Of a stretch of 64,000 nt of DNA, positions 52,258 through 62,699 are shown in pieces. The stretch's first letter is position 1; each line of letters starts with the position of its first letter. The DNA is from Lithodes maja (Eukaryota > Arthropoda > Malacostraca > Decapoda > Lithodidae), in assembly GCA_037953745.1 (NCBI GenBank), contig JBAKBP010004471.1:62001-126000 (forward strand). Direction: 5' to 3'. The translations under genes and the position numbers were made by a program. Below the pieces are notes generated by a model. That model saw only the letters and a list, made by a program, of their open reading frames with translations. It did no database searches and was not told where the DNA came from.

Positions 52258-52868
52258 GCGGAACAAACAAAATTATACCACACATGTGTGAGTACGGCCG
52301 TATACTCAATAATTAACCCCCAAGTGGCCAGTTTCACCGGACATACAGCAAACTCAATAACCCTATATATTTCCGAATTAATATTTTCACAAACACAAAG
52401 ATATATAGCCTGGTTTCTCCAAAAATATAGAGGTGGAAATGAAACAAAACAAATGTTCTGGTTAAATACTACAATTTATTGTAAACAAAAAAAATTATAC
52501 CACACATGTGTGAGTACGGCCGTATACTCTATAATATTAACCCCCAAGTGGCCAGTTTCACCGGACATACAGCAAATATCCCCATATTGTACTAGATAAA
52601 ACAATGGAAATTATTACACTAATTTGGGGATGAGAGCAGAATAATGGAAAGCGAATTACCCGTAATAATAGTAGCTTTACTAGTTTTCCGAAATAATATT
52701 TTCACACACACAAAGATATATTAGCTGGTTCTCCAAAAATTTAGAGGTGGGAAATGAAACAAATCAAATTTTCTGGTTAAATACTACAGTTTATTGTAAA
52801 AAAAAATACACCACACATGTGTGAGTACGGCCGTATACTCTATAATATTAACCCCCGAGTGTCCAGTT
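52258..52868 (-). repeat. Tandem partial copies of the glycoprotein 3' end
   Basis: The phrase cacatgtgtgagtacggccg occurs at about 52281, 52503 and 52816, each preceded or followed by the poly(A) module (ttattgtaaa). The middle copy continues through tggggatgagagcagaataa into the last 20 codons of the gene (to 52684) and then breaks off. So the 3' end of copy 3 was duplicated at least twice. Confidence 0.8.
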
Positions 52869-53900
52869 TCACCGGGCATATAGCAAATATCCCCATATTG
52901 TACTAGATAAAACAATTGAAATTATTACACTAATTGGGGATGAGAGCAGAATAATGGAAAGCGAATTACCCGTAATAATAGTAGCTTTACTAGAAACACA
53001 ATTAGGAATGACCTTCGCCCCATTGACACCCAACAAATACCAATCCCCAGAGCAGGCTTCCGCTCCGTGGTGTTCCCCCGTGACAGAGAGAATGGTGGTG
53101 TTGGAGTTAAGATCGGCCGTGAGAGTGTGGTAGCGATCACCTCGGGAGTAAGTTACATTGAAGTGAAGTGCCTCTTGGGTTCCACGCGTACTGTACACGG
53201 CTATATTGTATGTGGGGAAACAGGTGGAGAGCGTCACTTTGATTACAATTTCCTCCACGTTTTCCGGGGAGAGTCGGATGAGATCAGCGGGTGCCAGGCT
53301 GAGGTAGCTCCACCCGTTGTCACACTCCGTCAGAGCTAGGCATCCATCATCATCCATGATCTCAAGGTTGGGGAACCTAATCTTTGGTCCCCCAGAGGTC
53401 GTGTTCACCCGGTTTACCATAGTTACTCGCAAAATGGTTTCTTGGGTCAGTTCGCCAGACTCCTTTTGATTCAACTGGGCAGTGAAGCTGTTGTTAGAAG
53501 CTGTCAGAAAAACAGTGTAGAGATTGTACCACTTCTCTCCCCCTCGGACAAATGGCGGCCAAACAGCCGCGTGGTCCCAGCTGGTGACATTGAGACAGCC
53601 GCCACCGGCCGAACGGATGGTGGTGATGGGGTCGTCAGATGAGGCCTCCATGACCAAACAGGCGACTGGTTCGCCCTCCGCTGTCAACAGCTCCCAATAG
53701 GTAGTCCACGTTGGGTAATTACTCAGCTCCAACTGCATGGCGATTGGCAGCGGTAGTGGGGTTTCGAGACTATCCCTTGAGAAGAAGGTGGGACACGTCT
53801 GGCCAGCACACGGTACCAGCAGGGTCAGTAGGAGGAGGAGGACCAAGGCCTGCTTAGGAGGAATCCCAACCTCCCGAACACACAAACACATGCCGGTCAT
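52869..53900 (-). CDS. Secreted/anchored glycoprotein family, copy 3
   Basis: ATG at 53898-53900, 343 codons. Signal peptide QALVLLLLLTLLVPCAG. More diverged than copies 1-2: TYWELLTAEG, TIRSAGGGCLNVTSWDHAAV, FTAQLNQKESGEL, DDDGCLALTECDNG, CFPTYNIAVYSTRGTQEAL, tail IILLSSPISVIISIVLSST. One extra base near 53867 (cccaacctcccg), absent from the five truncated copies beside it, keeps the N-terminus in frame with the signal peptide. Poly(A) signal complement at 52790-52795. Confidence 0.87.
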   Translation of the reverse strand: MTGMCLCVREVGIPPKQALVLLLLLTLLVPCAGQTCPTFFSRDSLETPLPLPIAMQLELSNYPTWTTYWELLTAEGEPVACLVMEASSDDPITTIRSAGGGCLNVTSWDHAAVWPPFVRGGEKWYNLYTVFLTASNNSFTAQLNQKESGELTQETILRVTMVNRVNTTSGGPKIRFPNLEIMDDDGCLALTECDNGWSYLSLAPADLIRLSPENVEEIVIKVTLSTCFPTYNIAVYSTRGTQEALHFNVTYSRGDRYHTLTADLNSNTTILSVTGEHHGAEACSGDWYLLGVNGAKVIPNCVSSKATIITGNSLSIILLSSPISVIISIVLSSTIWGYLLYAR

Positions 53901-55430
53901 AACGATGCTTCCCGGTTAAACACGTGTGCAACGTTTCTCAGCAGATAACTTCTTCGGCTCCTCATAATATATTTATTACACCGTGTACATACGCGTGGTG
54001 GAGGTGTGTGTGGAGTACAGCTCTAAATACAAAAAAAACAACCAAGGGTCTCCCCCAAGCGGGCCTGACTTGAGAAGAAGGTGGGACACGTCTGGCCAGC
54101 ACACGGTACCAGCAGGGTCAGTAGGGAGGAGGAGGACCAAGGCCGGAGGACCAAGGCCTGCTTAGGAGGAATCCCACCTCCCGAACACACAAACACATGC
54201 CGGTCATAACTATGCTTCCCGGTTAAACACGTGTGCAACGTTTCGCAGCGGATAACTTCTTTGGCTCCTCATATTATATTTATTACACCGTGTACATACG
54301 CGCGGTGGAGGAGGTGTGTGTGGAGTACGGCTCTAAATACAAAAAAAAAAAAACAAGGGTCTCCCCCAAGCGGGCCTGACTTAAGAAGAAGGTGGGACAC
54401 GTCTGGCCAGCACACGGAACCAGCAGGGTCAGTAGGAGGAGGAGGACCAAGGCCTGCTTAGGAGGAATCCCACCTCCCGAACACACAAACACATGCCGGT
54501 CATAACTATGCTTCCCGGTTAAACACGTGTGCAACGTTTCGCAGCGGATAACTTCTTCGGCTCCTCATATTATATTTATTACACCGTGTACATACGCGCG
54601 GTGGAGGAGGTGTGTGTGGAGTACGGCTCTAAATACAAAAAAAACAACAACCAAGGGTCTCCCCCAAGCGGGCCTGACTTGAGAAGAAGGTGGGGACACG
54701 TCTGGCCAGCACACGGAACCAGCAGGGGTCAGTAGGAGGAGGAGGACCAAGGCCTGCTTAGGAGGAATCCCACCTCCCGAACACACAAAACACATGCCGG
54801 TCATAACTATGCTTCCCGGTTAAACACGTGTGCAACGTTTCGCAGTCGGGATAACTTCTTCGGCTCCTCATATATTATTTATTACACCGTGTACATACGC
54901 GCGGTGGAGGAGGTGTGTGTGGAGTACGGCTCTAAATACAAAAAAACAACAACCAAGGGTCTCCCCCAAGCGGGGCCTGACTTGAGAAGAAGGTGGGACA
55001 CGTCTGGCCAGCACACGGAACCAGCAGGGTCAGTAGGAGGCAGGAGGACCAAGGCCTGCTTAGGAGGAATCCCACCTCCCGAACACACAATTCACATGCC
55101 GGTCATAACGATGCTTCCCGGTTAAAACACGTGTGCAACGTGTTTCTCAGCGGATAACTTCTTCGACTCCTCATATTATATTTATTACACCGTATATACA
55201 CGCGTGGAGTACGACTCTAAATAAAAAAAAGTCTCCCCCCGCTCTAAATACAAAAAAAACAAGGGTCTCCCCCAAGCGGGCCTGACTTGAGAAGAAGGTG
55301 GGACACGTCTGGCCAGCACACGGAACCAGCAGGGTCAGTAGGAGGAGGACCAAGGCCTGCTTAGGAGGAATCCCACCTCCCGAACACACAAACACATGCC
55401 GGTCATAACGCGGTGCAACGTTTCGCAGCA
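53901..55430 (-). repeat. Array of five truncated 5' ends, period about 300 bp
   Basis: The start ATG phrase tgccggtcat of copy 3 recurs with ATGs at 54207, 54503, 54804, 55106 and 55406 (steps 307, 296, 301, 302, 300). Each unit has an upstream region (cacgtgtgcaacgtttc, ttatatttattacaccgtg), the start, the signal-peptide coding part to about codon 45 and then jumps into the next unit at a poly-A run (tacaaaaaaaacaa). In the units checked the ATG is one base out of frame with the signal peptide, so they would not make secreted peptides. Confidence 0.85.
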
Positions 55431-55962
55431 GATAACTTCTTCGGCTCCTCATAATATATTTATTACATCGTGCACACACGCGTGATGAAGGTGTGTGTGG
55501 AGTACGACTCTAAATAAAAATAAAAAAACAAGGGGTCTCCCCCAAGCGGCCCTGACCACATTGGGATTGGTGAGAGTCCACCACTAAAGGGGTTAAACAT
55601 GTATATGGTAGACACATAAAAAACGGGTTATTTTAGAGTGCCTAAAAACTAGGCTAGTCCCCCGGGCTCCCCCCCCCCCCCCCCCCTAAAAATTGTGTGT
55701 TTTTTTCTTCCTGAGAGTTTATGTAAAGGGTGGGAAATGAAACGATTTTTCTGGTTAATTACAGTTTATTGTAAAAAAAATCATACCATGGAGGTGTAGT
55801 ACAGGTCTAAATAATAATAATAATAGAGGGGGGGGGGCCAGTAATACTGAATAATAACCCCGAAGCGGCCAAACAATACATAGCCATATAAGTAACTTTG
55901 GATTGGCGAGCCGTTTACCCGTAGGTTCAAAAATTGCGTCAGGACGTGCGAGGGTTAATATG
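55431..55962. other. Spacer with poly-C run and 3' module of copy 4
   Basis: Holds aaactaggctagt at 55635, a run of about 16 C at 55671-55686, an agggtgggaaatgaaacg phrase and the poly(A) signal complement tttatt at 55765-55770. No gene. Confidence 0.65.
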
Positions 55963-56802
55963 CTAATTAATTGGGGATGAGAGCAGCGAAGTACCAGCTT
56001 TACTAGAAACACAAATAGGAATAACCCTCGCACCCTTGACACCCAAAAAGTACCATTCCCTAGAGCAGTCGTCCCATTGTCCGTTGCGTACACTCGAGAT
56101 GGAGAGAATGGTGTTGGAGTTAATATCGGCCGTGAGAAAGTGGAAACTATCACTAAGGGAGTAAGTTAGGTTTAGGTGAAGTGCCTCTCGGGTTCCATGC
56201 GTGTTGTATATGGCATAAATAGGGTCGGGGAAACAGAGGGCGAGCGTCACTGAGACTACAATTTCCTCACTTCCGGCTTCCGGGGAGAGTCGGATGAGAT
56301 TAGAGGGCGCCTGGCTGAGGTGGCTCCATCCGCTCTCCCGGTCGACCATAGTTACTCGCGACACGGTTGCTTGGGTTAGTTCGCCAGCCTCCTTTTGCTT
56401 CAGCTGGACAGTGAAGCTGTTGCTAGAAGCTGTCAGAAAGAAAGTGAAGAATTTGAACCACACCCCTAGGATAAATGGAGGCCCTACAGACGTGTGTTCC
56501 CAGCTGGTGACATTGAGACAGCCGACACCGGCCGAACGGATGGTGTTGTTGTTGAAGAAAGAATTATCCATGACCGAACGGGCCGCTGGCGAGCCCTCCG
56601 CTGTCAACAGCTCCCAATAGGCGATCCACCATATATGTTTAAACAGAGGCATCAACTGCACGGTGATTGGTAGCGGTAATGGGACTGTGAGACTGGCGTT
56701 TGATGAGATAATGGGGCACGCCTGGGGAACCAGCAGGGTCAGCAGCAGGAGGACCAAGGACTGCTTAGGAGGAATCCCACCTCCAAGATCTCTGCCGGTC
56801 AT
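55963..56802 (-). CDS. Secreted/anchored glycoprotein family, copy 4, internally deleted
   Basis: ATG at 56800-56802, 279 codons. The signal peptide and N-terminal half are intact (SLVLLLLTLLVPQA, TIRSAGVGCLNVTSWEH, FTVQLKQKEAGELTQ). An in-frame deletion joins MVDR directly to ESGWSHLSQAP, removing about 35 residues including DDGCLAL. It stops at SLLSSPIN, so the hydrophobic C-terminal tail is lost. It could be secreted rather than anchored, or be a dying copy. Confidence 0.8.
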   Translation of the reverse strand: MTGRDLGGGIPPKQSLVLLLLTLLVPQACPIISSNASLTVPLPLPITVQLMPLFKHIWWIAYWELLTAEGSPAARSVMDNSFFNNNTIRSAGVGCLNVTSWEHTSVGPPFILGVWFKFFTFFLTASSNSFTVQLKQKEAGELTQATVSRVTMVDRESGWSHLSQAPSNLIRLSPEAGSEEIVVSVTLALCFPDPIYAIYNTHGTREALHLNLTYSLSDSFHFLTADINSNTILSISSVRNGQWDDCSREWYFLGVKGARVIPICVSSKAGTSLLSSPIN

Positions 56803-57349
56803 CGTGATATTTCCTGTAAATTACAGCATGGTTATAAACACTATAATTGAGCACTAATATATTTATTTATTTAACCCTCCCAGGGTGCGGCGGCGGCGCG
56901 TTACTAGATGCGAAGGAGACACACCTATTGGTGTGTGTGTGTGTGTGTGACTTACCCGCCATCATTTTTTGTTTTATAACCCCAGAGGTTGCCAAATTCT
57001 CTCCCACAGCTAAACCCCCTATGTCTAATTAACCCTTTAGCGGATCCGAATGTGGTAAGTAAGGATCAATAAGTATTTGTTTAAAGCCTATACAGCCACT
57101 TTTTTGGTTGTATTTTAGATCCACACCTCGTCACTTGTATTGATTTTTTTTTTACAATAAACTTTTTTCTAGCCAAGACATGAGATGTATTATCAATTAA
57201 TCCCCCCTAGAGGACCAACTCTCCAAATAGTTTACATAAAGAATGAAACGAATTTTGTTTGGTTAAATACAGTTTATTGTCAAAATAAAAAGGAAGGTTC
57301 GTTCAGTGTCCGGGGTTGTCGCAAGGTCATTTGCCCGCTAAAGGGTTGG
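56803..57349. other. Spacer with (GT)n and 3' module of copy 5
   Basis: (gt)n at 56932-56949. ttaaccctttagcggatccg at 57030-57049 is the recurring stop-type phrase. Two poly(A) modules are present (acaataaact near 57155 in plus orientation, tttatt at 57273-57278 for the minus gene). No gene. Confidence 0.65.
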
Positions 57350-58333
57350 TTAAATGGTGTGTTGCAGAAATAAAATGAATAATCTTCTAATGTAGAGCAG
57401 CAAATTACCCATCATCGTACCAGCTTTACCAGAAACACAATTGGGAATGACCCTCGCACCCTTGACACCCAAAAAGTACCAATCCCTAGAGCAGTCGTCC
57501 CGTTGTCCGTTGCGTACACTCGCGATGGAGAGAATGGTGTTGGAGTTAATATCGGCCGTGAGAGTGTGGAAACTATCACTTTGCGAGTAAGTCAGGTTTA
57601 GGTGAAGTACCTCTCGGGTTCCATGCGTGTTGTATATGGCATAAATAGGGTCGGGGAAACAGAGGGCGAGCGACACTGTGACTACAATTTCCTCACTTCC
57701 GGCTTCCGGGGCGAGTCGGATGTGATCAGAGGGGGCCAGGCTGAGGTGGCTCCATCCCCAGTCACACCCTATCGGAGCTAGGCATCCATCATCATCATCC
57801 ATGACCTCAAGTTTGGAGAACCTAATCTTTGGTCCCCCATCGGTCATGTTCACCCGGTCTACCATAGTTACTCGCGACGCGGTTGCTTGGGTTAGTTCGC
57901 CAGCCTCCTTTTGATTCAGCTGGACAGTGAAGCTGTTGCTAGAAGCTGTCAGAAAGAAAGTGAAGAATTCGAACCACTCCCCTAGGACAAATGGAGGCCC
58001 TACAGCCGCGTGTTCCCAACTGGTGACATTGAGACAGCCGACACCGGCCGAACGGATGGTGTTGTTGTTGAAGAAAGAATTATCCATGGCCAAACAGGCC
58101 GCTGGCGAGCCCTCCGCTGTCAACAGCTCCCAATAGGCCGTCCACGATTTATATTTCAACTTTAGAGGTGTCAACTGCACGGCGATTGGTAGCGGTAATG
58201 GGGCTTTGAGACTGACGTTTGATGAGATAATGGGGCACGCCTGGTCAGCATACGGAACCAGCAGGGTCAGCAGCAGGAGGACCAAGGACTGCTTAGGAGG
58301 AATCCCACCTCCAGGATCTCTGCCGGTCATCAT
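57350..58333 (-). CDS. Secreted/anchored glycoprotein family, copy 5
   Basis: Two adjacent ATGs (58331-58333 and 58328-58330); the second matches the family start MTGRD. About 326 codons. Close to copy 4 but with the internal segment retained (NMTDGGPKIRFSKLE, DDDDGCLAPIGCDWGW). The end differs from the other copies: after NCVSGKAGTMMG it reads NLLLYIRRLFILFLQHTI, still hydrophobic but of unrelated sequence, probably after a frameshift or deletion. Signal peptide SLVLLLLTLLVPYAD. Confidence 0.85.
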   Translation of the reverse strand: MMTGRDPGGGIPPKQSLVLLLLTLLVPYADQACPIISSNVSLKAPLPLPIAVQLTPLKLKYKSWTAYWELLTAEGSPAACLAMDNSFFNNNTIRSAGVGCLNVTSWEHAAVGPPFVLGEWFEFFTFFLTASSNSFTVQLNQKEAGELTQATASRVTMVDRVNMTDGGPKIRFSKLEVMDDDDGCLAPIGCDWGWSHLSLAPSDHIRLAPEAGSEEIVVTVSLALCFPDPIYAIYNTHGTREVLHLNLTYSQSDSFHTLTADINSNTILSIASVRNGQRDDCSRDWYFLGVKGARVIPNCVSGKAGTMMGNLLLYIRRLFILFLQHTI

Positions 58334-59385
58334 GATGTTTCCTGTAAATTACAGCATGGTTATTTATACACACTATAATTGAGCATTATAATATATTTTA
58401 TGTAACCTGTGGTGATCTTTCCCCCGAACCTGAGTTGGTGCGGCGGGGTGCGCGTTACTGGAGGCGAGGCTCAAGCCGTACGAGTCACGTGTGTGTGTGT
58501 GTGTGTGTGTGGCATAATTTCTTTTCTTTTACAATAAACATTTTTTTAAAGACATATGAGATGTATTATCGCCGGAACCAGCAGCATACGCCGGAACCAG
58601 CAGGAGTTATCCATGAACAAACAGGCACTCCGCTGTCAACAGCTCCCAATAGACCGTCCACCTTGGGTTATGTCTCACAGGGAACAATTGAGCAGGAGGA
58701 CCATAGATGAATAGATAGTAAGGCAATGTGGTAAGTAATTATCAATAAGTATTTTTTTTAGCCACCTTTTTTGTTTTTATTAGAGCCGTTACCACTCACA
58801 TGTGCAAGACATGAGATATATAAACGGGTTTTTTTAACTAAAAACTAGGCTAGCTATAAAGTAAGATTGACTTGACCAAAATAATATTACGAGAGCTGGC
58901 AAGGTAGAAAACGAAACAAATTGTTCTGGTTAAATACATTTTATTGAAAAAAATCAAAATCATACCACAGTGCACATTAGTACGGCTCTAAATCAAAAAT
59001 AAAGGTCCGCTAAAGGGTCGGTTAAAAAGATTTGTTGCAGAACCAAAATGGATAGTAAACAATAATCGAATGACGTGGTGTGCCTCGGAGTTAAGATTGA
59101 CCGTGGTTGTGTGATCACCTTGAAGGTCCGCTAAAGGGTCGGTTAAAAAGATTTGTTGCAGAACCAAAATGGATAGTAAACAATAATCGAATGACGTGGT
59201 GTGCCTCGGAGTTAAGATTGACCGTGGTTGTGTGATCACCTCGCCACAGTTACTCGTGAACTAGATTCGCAGTTAGATACAGTATAGATATAAAAAAGAA
59301 AGTCTGCTCCCGGACCAAAAAAAGGGAGGCCGGACAGCCGGTGTCAGAATTGCTAAAACAACTAGAATATGTAAACAATACAGAA
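58334..59385. other. Spacer with glycoprotein remnants and a 121-bp tandem duplication
   Basis: (gt)n at 58489-58511. A decayed 5' fragment of the family lies at 58572-58705 (ccggaaccagcag, tgtcaacagctcccaatag). The duplication aaggtccgctaaagggtcgg starts at 59002 and 59123. The stretch 59243-59345 keeps other family phrases (cacagttactcgtga, ggaggccggacagcc). Poly(A) signal complement at 58940-58945. Confidence 0.7.
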
Positions 59386-60438
59386 TTACAATAATAGAAT
59401 AACACTAGTTATAACAATTGAACATAGTATGTTAATTGGGGATGAGAGCAGAATAACGGAAAGCGAAGTGCCCGTAATATCAGCTTTACTAGAAACACAA
59501 TTAGGAATGACCCTCGCACCCTTGACACCCAACGAGTACCAATACCCAGAGCAGTCCTCCCGTTCGTCGTGTGCCGTCGTGATGGAGAGAATGGTGGTGG
59601 AGTTAAGATCGGCCGTGAGAGTGTGGTAGTGATAACCTCGGGAGTAAAATATGTTTAGGTGAAGTGCCTCTCGGGTTCCGTGCGTGCTGTTGTATATGGC
59701 ATAATAGTAGCGGGGGAAACAGTCGGAGAGCCCCACTGCGACTGTAATTTCCTCACTTCCGACTTTCGGGGAGAGGCGGATGAGATCAGCAGAGGGTGCC
59801 AGGCTGAGGCGGCTCCACCCACTGTCACACCCTGTCAGAGCTAGGCACCCATCATCATCCATAACCTCAAAGCTGGGGAACCTTATCTGTGGCCCCCCCT
59901 GGCTCGTATTCACCCAGTCTACCATAGTTACCGAAAAATTGGTATCTTGGGTCAGTTCGCCAGCCTCCTTTTGATTCAACTGGACAGTGAAGCTGTTGTT
60001 AGAAGCTGTCAGAAAAAAAGTTAGGATATCATTCCACTCCCCTCCCATAAAAACTGGAGGCCGGACAGCCGCGTGTATCCAGGCGGAGAAAAATGAAGGC
60101 CGGACAACCGCGTGTTCCCAGCTGGTGACATTGAGACAGCGGACACCAGCCGAACGGATGGTGTTGCGGGTGTCAGAATTCTCCATGACCAAACAGGCGA
60201 CTGGTTGGCCTTTCGCCGTCAACAGCTCCCAATAGGTCGTCCAATTTAGGTCAACTACGTTCATCAACTGCACGGTGGTTGGCAGCGGTAGTGGAGCTTC
60301 GAGACTGTCCCTATTAAATAAGAAGCGGGGGCACGCCCGGCCAGCAGCACACGGAACCAGCAGTAGCAGCAGCAGCACCAAGGCCTGCTTAGGAATCCCA
60401 CCTCCAGAACACAAACATAGGTGGTCTCTGCCGGTCAT
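59386..60438 (-). CDS. Secreted/anchored glycoprotein family, copy 6
   Basis: ATG at 60436-60438, 350 codons, the longest copy. It has an internal in-frame repeat of about 18 codons after GCLNVTSWEHAVV (…RPSFFSAWIHAAVRPPVF…), coming from a duplicated stretch at 60057-60115. The rest is complete: FTVQLNQKEAGELTQ, DDDGCLALTGCDSGWSRLSL, CFPRYYYAIYNSTHGTREAL, DCSGYWYSLGVKGARVIPNC, tail ILLSSPINILCSIVITSVIL. Signal peptide QALVLLLLLLVPCAAG. Confidence 0.88.
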   Translation of the reverse strand: MTGRDHLCLCSGGGIPKQALVLLLLLLVPCAAGRACPRFLFNRDSLEAPLPLPTTVQLMNVVDLNWTTYWELLTAKGQPVACLVMENSDTRNTIRSAGVRCLNVTSWEHAVVRPSFFSAWIHAAVRPPVFMGGEWNDILTFFLTASNNSFTVQLNQKEAGELTQDTNFSVTMVDWVNTSQGGPQIRFPSFEVMDDDGCLALTGCDSGWSRLSLAPSADLIRLSPKVGSEEITVAVGLSDCFPRYYYAIYNSTHGTREALHLNIFYSRGYHYHTLTADLNSTTILSITTAHDEREDCSGYWYSLGVKGARVIPNCVSSKADITGTSLSVILLSSPINILCSIVITSVILLL

Positions 60439-61685
60439 TATGATGTTTCCTGTATGGTAATAGAATAAACACCATGTTTGAAGAGGACAACTTTTTCACA
60501 GATTTATTCGTTCACTATCTGTAAAAATACTATTAATTTTGTAATCATTTTTACACATATACTGAAAATAGTTAAAGATATAATAATCGTATATCTTAAT
60601 TTAATGGAAAGCGAGGCTCTTGAGGAATCAAACCTGAGTTGGGTAGGGGGTGAGGTTGCGGTGGCGACGACGGCGCGTAGGAGACTAAGGCAGTATATAT
60701 GGTGAGGTACATAAATAATGGTGTGTGTGTGTGTGTGTGTGGTTTACCCGCCATCACTTCCGGACAAACAACGTTACTACGATAGATAGATAGATAATAG
60801 ACAAAGTGTGTTGTTTTTTGTCGCTCCGAATGTGGTAAGTAAGTGTATTTTTTAGCCACTAGATAGATAGGCAAGATGGTTTTTTGTCTCTTTGTTAAAC
60901 TCATCACGTCCAGAGTAACGCGTTTTCTGGTTAAACAAAGTTTAACCAGAAAAAATACCGCACTATTCACACGTGTGACGGCGGAAAGTACGGTTATAAA
61001 TAAATAAATAAACAAAAGGGGGGTCGTATATAATTAATCCCGAAGTGGCCAAACAATACCCTTACCACTTTTGGATCGGTGAGGTGTTTTTGTCCACTAA
61101 TTGTGGTCGAGGAATTTCATCATGGGTGGGTTGTGGAAACGACGGACGACTGAGGTGTGGCAGTTTTTTTGGGAGAGGTTGCGTCATATGAGTCTGAAGG
61201 GGTAAATGAAACTAATTTTCTAGTTAAATAATTATAGTTTATTGTTAAAAAAAATAATGACAAAAATGTGAGTGAGTAGTACGATTCTAAATAAAACAAA
61301 AATAAAGGGCCGTATAATGTATTATAATGACCCCAAAGCGGAGGTGTCTGCTAAAGTCCTGGATGGTGACACAGTCGAGTTTTAGTAACCAGCAGGATCA
61401 AGGCCTGGGACACAAACATAGGTGGTCTCCGCCGGCTGGGAGACACGAAACGGGATTTAGAGCCCCGAAAACTAGGCTAGCCAATGTACGTATCTAAAAA
61501 CTAGGATTGACTTGACCAAAATAATATCTTCTCCAAAAAAAAAAATCTGAGATTGTACATTAAAATTAAATGGCCTGGAGACACAAAATGGGATTTAGAG
61601 CCCCTAAAACCCAGCTGGTGACATTGAGACAGCCGAAACGGATGGTGGCAGAATTGCTGAAATGGATATGTAAACAATCATGGTT
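60439..61685. other. Spacer with microsatellites and family remnants
   Basis: (gt)n at 60719-60740, (gata)n at 60781-60794, the imperfect inverted repeat ctggttaaac-aaa-gtttaaccag at 60930-60952, and the poly(A) module at 61238-61243. Short family fragments lie at 61387-61437 (accagcaggatcaaggcctg) and 61610-61650 (cagctggtgacattgagaca). No open gene. Confidence 0.65.
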
Positions 61686-62699
61686 TTACAATAATCGAAT
61701 AATAACACTAGTTATAAAAATTGAACTTAGTATGATAATTGGGGATGAGAGTAGAATAGGGGAAAACGAATTGCCCGTAATACCAGCTTTACTAGAAACA
61801 CAATTAGGAATGACCCTCGCACCCTTGACACCCAACATGTACCAAGACCCAGAGCAGTCCTCCTCCCCTTTGTGGTGTGCCCTCGTGATGGAGAGAATGG
61901 TGGTGGAGTTAAGATCGACCGTGAGAGTTTGGTAGCGATAACCTCGGGAGTAAGTTACGTTTAGGTGAAGTGCCTCTCGGGTTCCATGCGTGATATTGTA
62001 TATGGCATAATAGTTGGTGGGGAAACAGGGGTAGAGCATCACTGAGACTGTAATTTCCTCACTTCCGGCTTCCGGGGAGAGTCGGATGAGATCAGTAGAG
62101 GGTGACAGGCTGAGTCTGCTACTAAACCCACTGTCACACCCTACCAGAGCTAGGCACCCATCATCGTCCATGACCTCAAAGTTGGGTAACATAATTAGTG
62201 GTGCCCCATAGGACACGTTCACCCGGTCTACCGTAGTTACTAGACCATTGGTATCTTGGGTCAGTTCACCAGCCTCCTTTTGATTCAACTGGATAGTGAA
62301 GCTTTTGTTAGAAGATGTCAGGAAAAGAGTGACGACATCGTACCACCTCCCTGACCCCCCCACAACAAAGGGAGGATGGACAGCCGCGTGTTCCCAGCTG
62401 GTGACATTGAGACAGCCGACACCAGCCGAACGGATGGTGTTGTTGGTGTCAAAATTCTCCATGAACAAACAGGCAGCTGGTTCGCCATCATCCGTCAACA
62501 GCTCCCAATAGATCCTCCATTGTGAGTAAGATGATAATATAAACTGCATGGTGATTGGCAGCGGTAGTGGGGTTTCGTTATTAGGTAAGATGACGGGACA
62601 ATTAGTTGTGTAGTTAGCAGCACACGGAACCAACAGGGTGAGTAGTAGCGGGACTAAGGCCTGCTTAGGGATCCCACCGTGGTGGTCTCTGCCGGTCAT
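61686..62699 (-). CDS. Secreted/anchored glycoprotein family, copy 7
   Basis: ATG at 62697-62699 (MTGRDHHGG); bases upstream stay open but without an ATG. 337 codons. The mature start is different (ANYTTNCPVILPNNETPLPL), with sequons NYT and NET. Other blocks: YWELLTDDGEPAACLF, TIRSAGVGCLNVTSWEHAAV, FTIQLNQKEAGELTQDT, VDRVNVSYGAPLIMLPNFEV, DDDGCLALVGCDSG, CFPTNYYAIYNITHGTREAL, tail ILLSSPIIILSSIFITSVII. Close relative of copy 8. Confidence 0.88.
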   Translation of the reverse strand: MTGRDHHGGIPKQALVPLLLTLLVPCAANYTTNCPVILPNNETPLPLPITMQFILSSYSQWRIYWELLTDDGEPAACLFMENFDTNNTIRSAGVGCLNVTSWEHAAVHPPFVVGGSGRWYDVVTLFLTSSNKSFTIQLNQKEAGELTQDTNGLVTTVDRVNVSYGAPLIMLPNFEVMDDDGCLALVGCDSGFSSRLSLSPSTDLIRLSPEAGSEEITVSVMLYPCFPTNYYAIYNITHGTREALHLNVTYSRGYRYQTLTVDLNSTTILSITRAHHKGEEDCSGSWYMLGVKGARVIPNCVSSKAGITGNSFSPILLSSPIIILSSIFITSVIIRLL

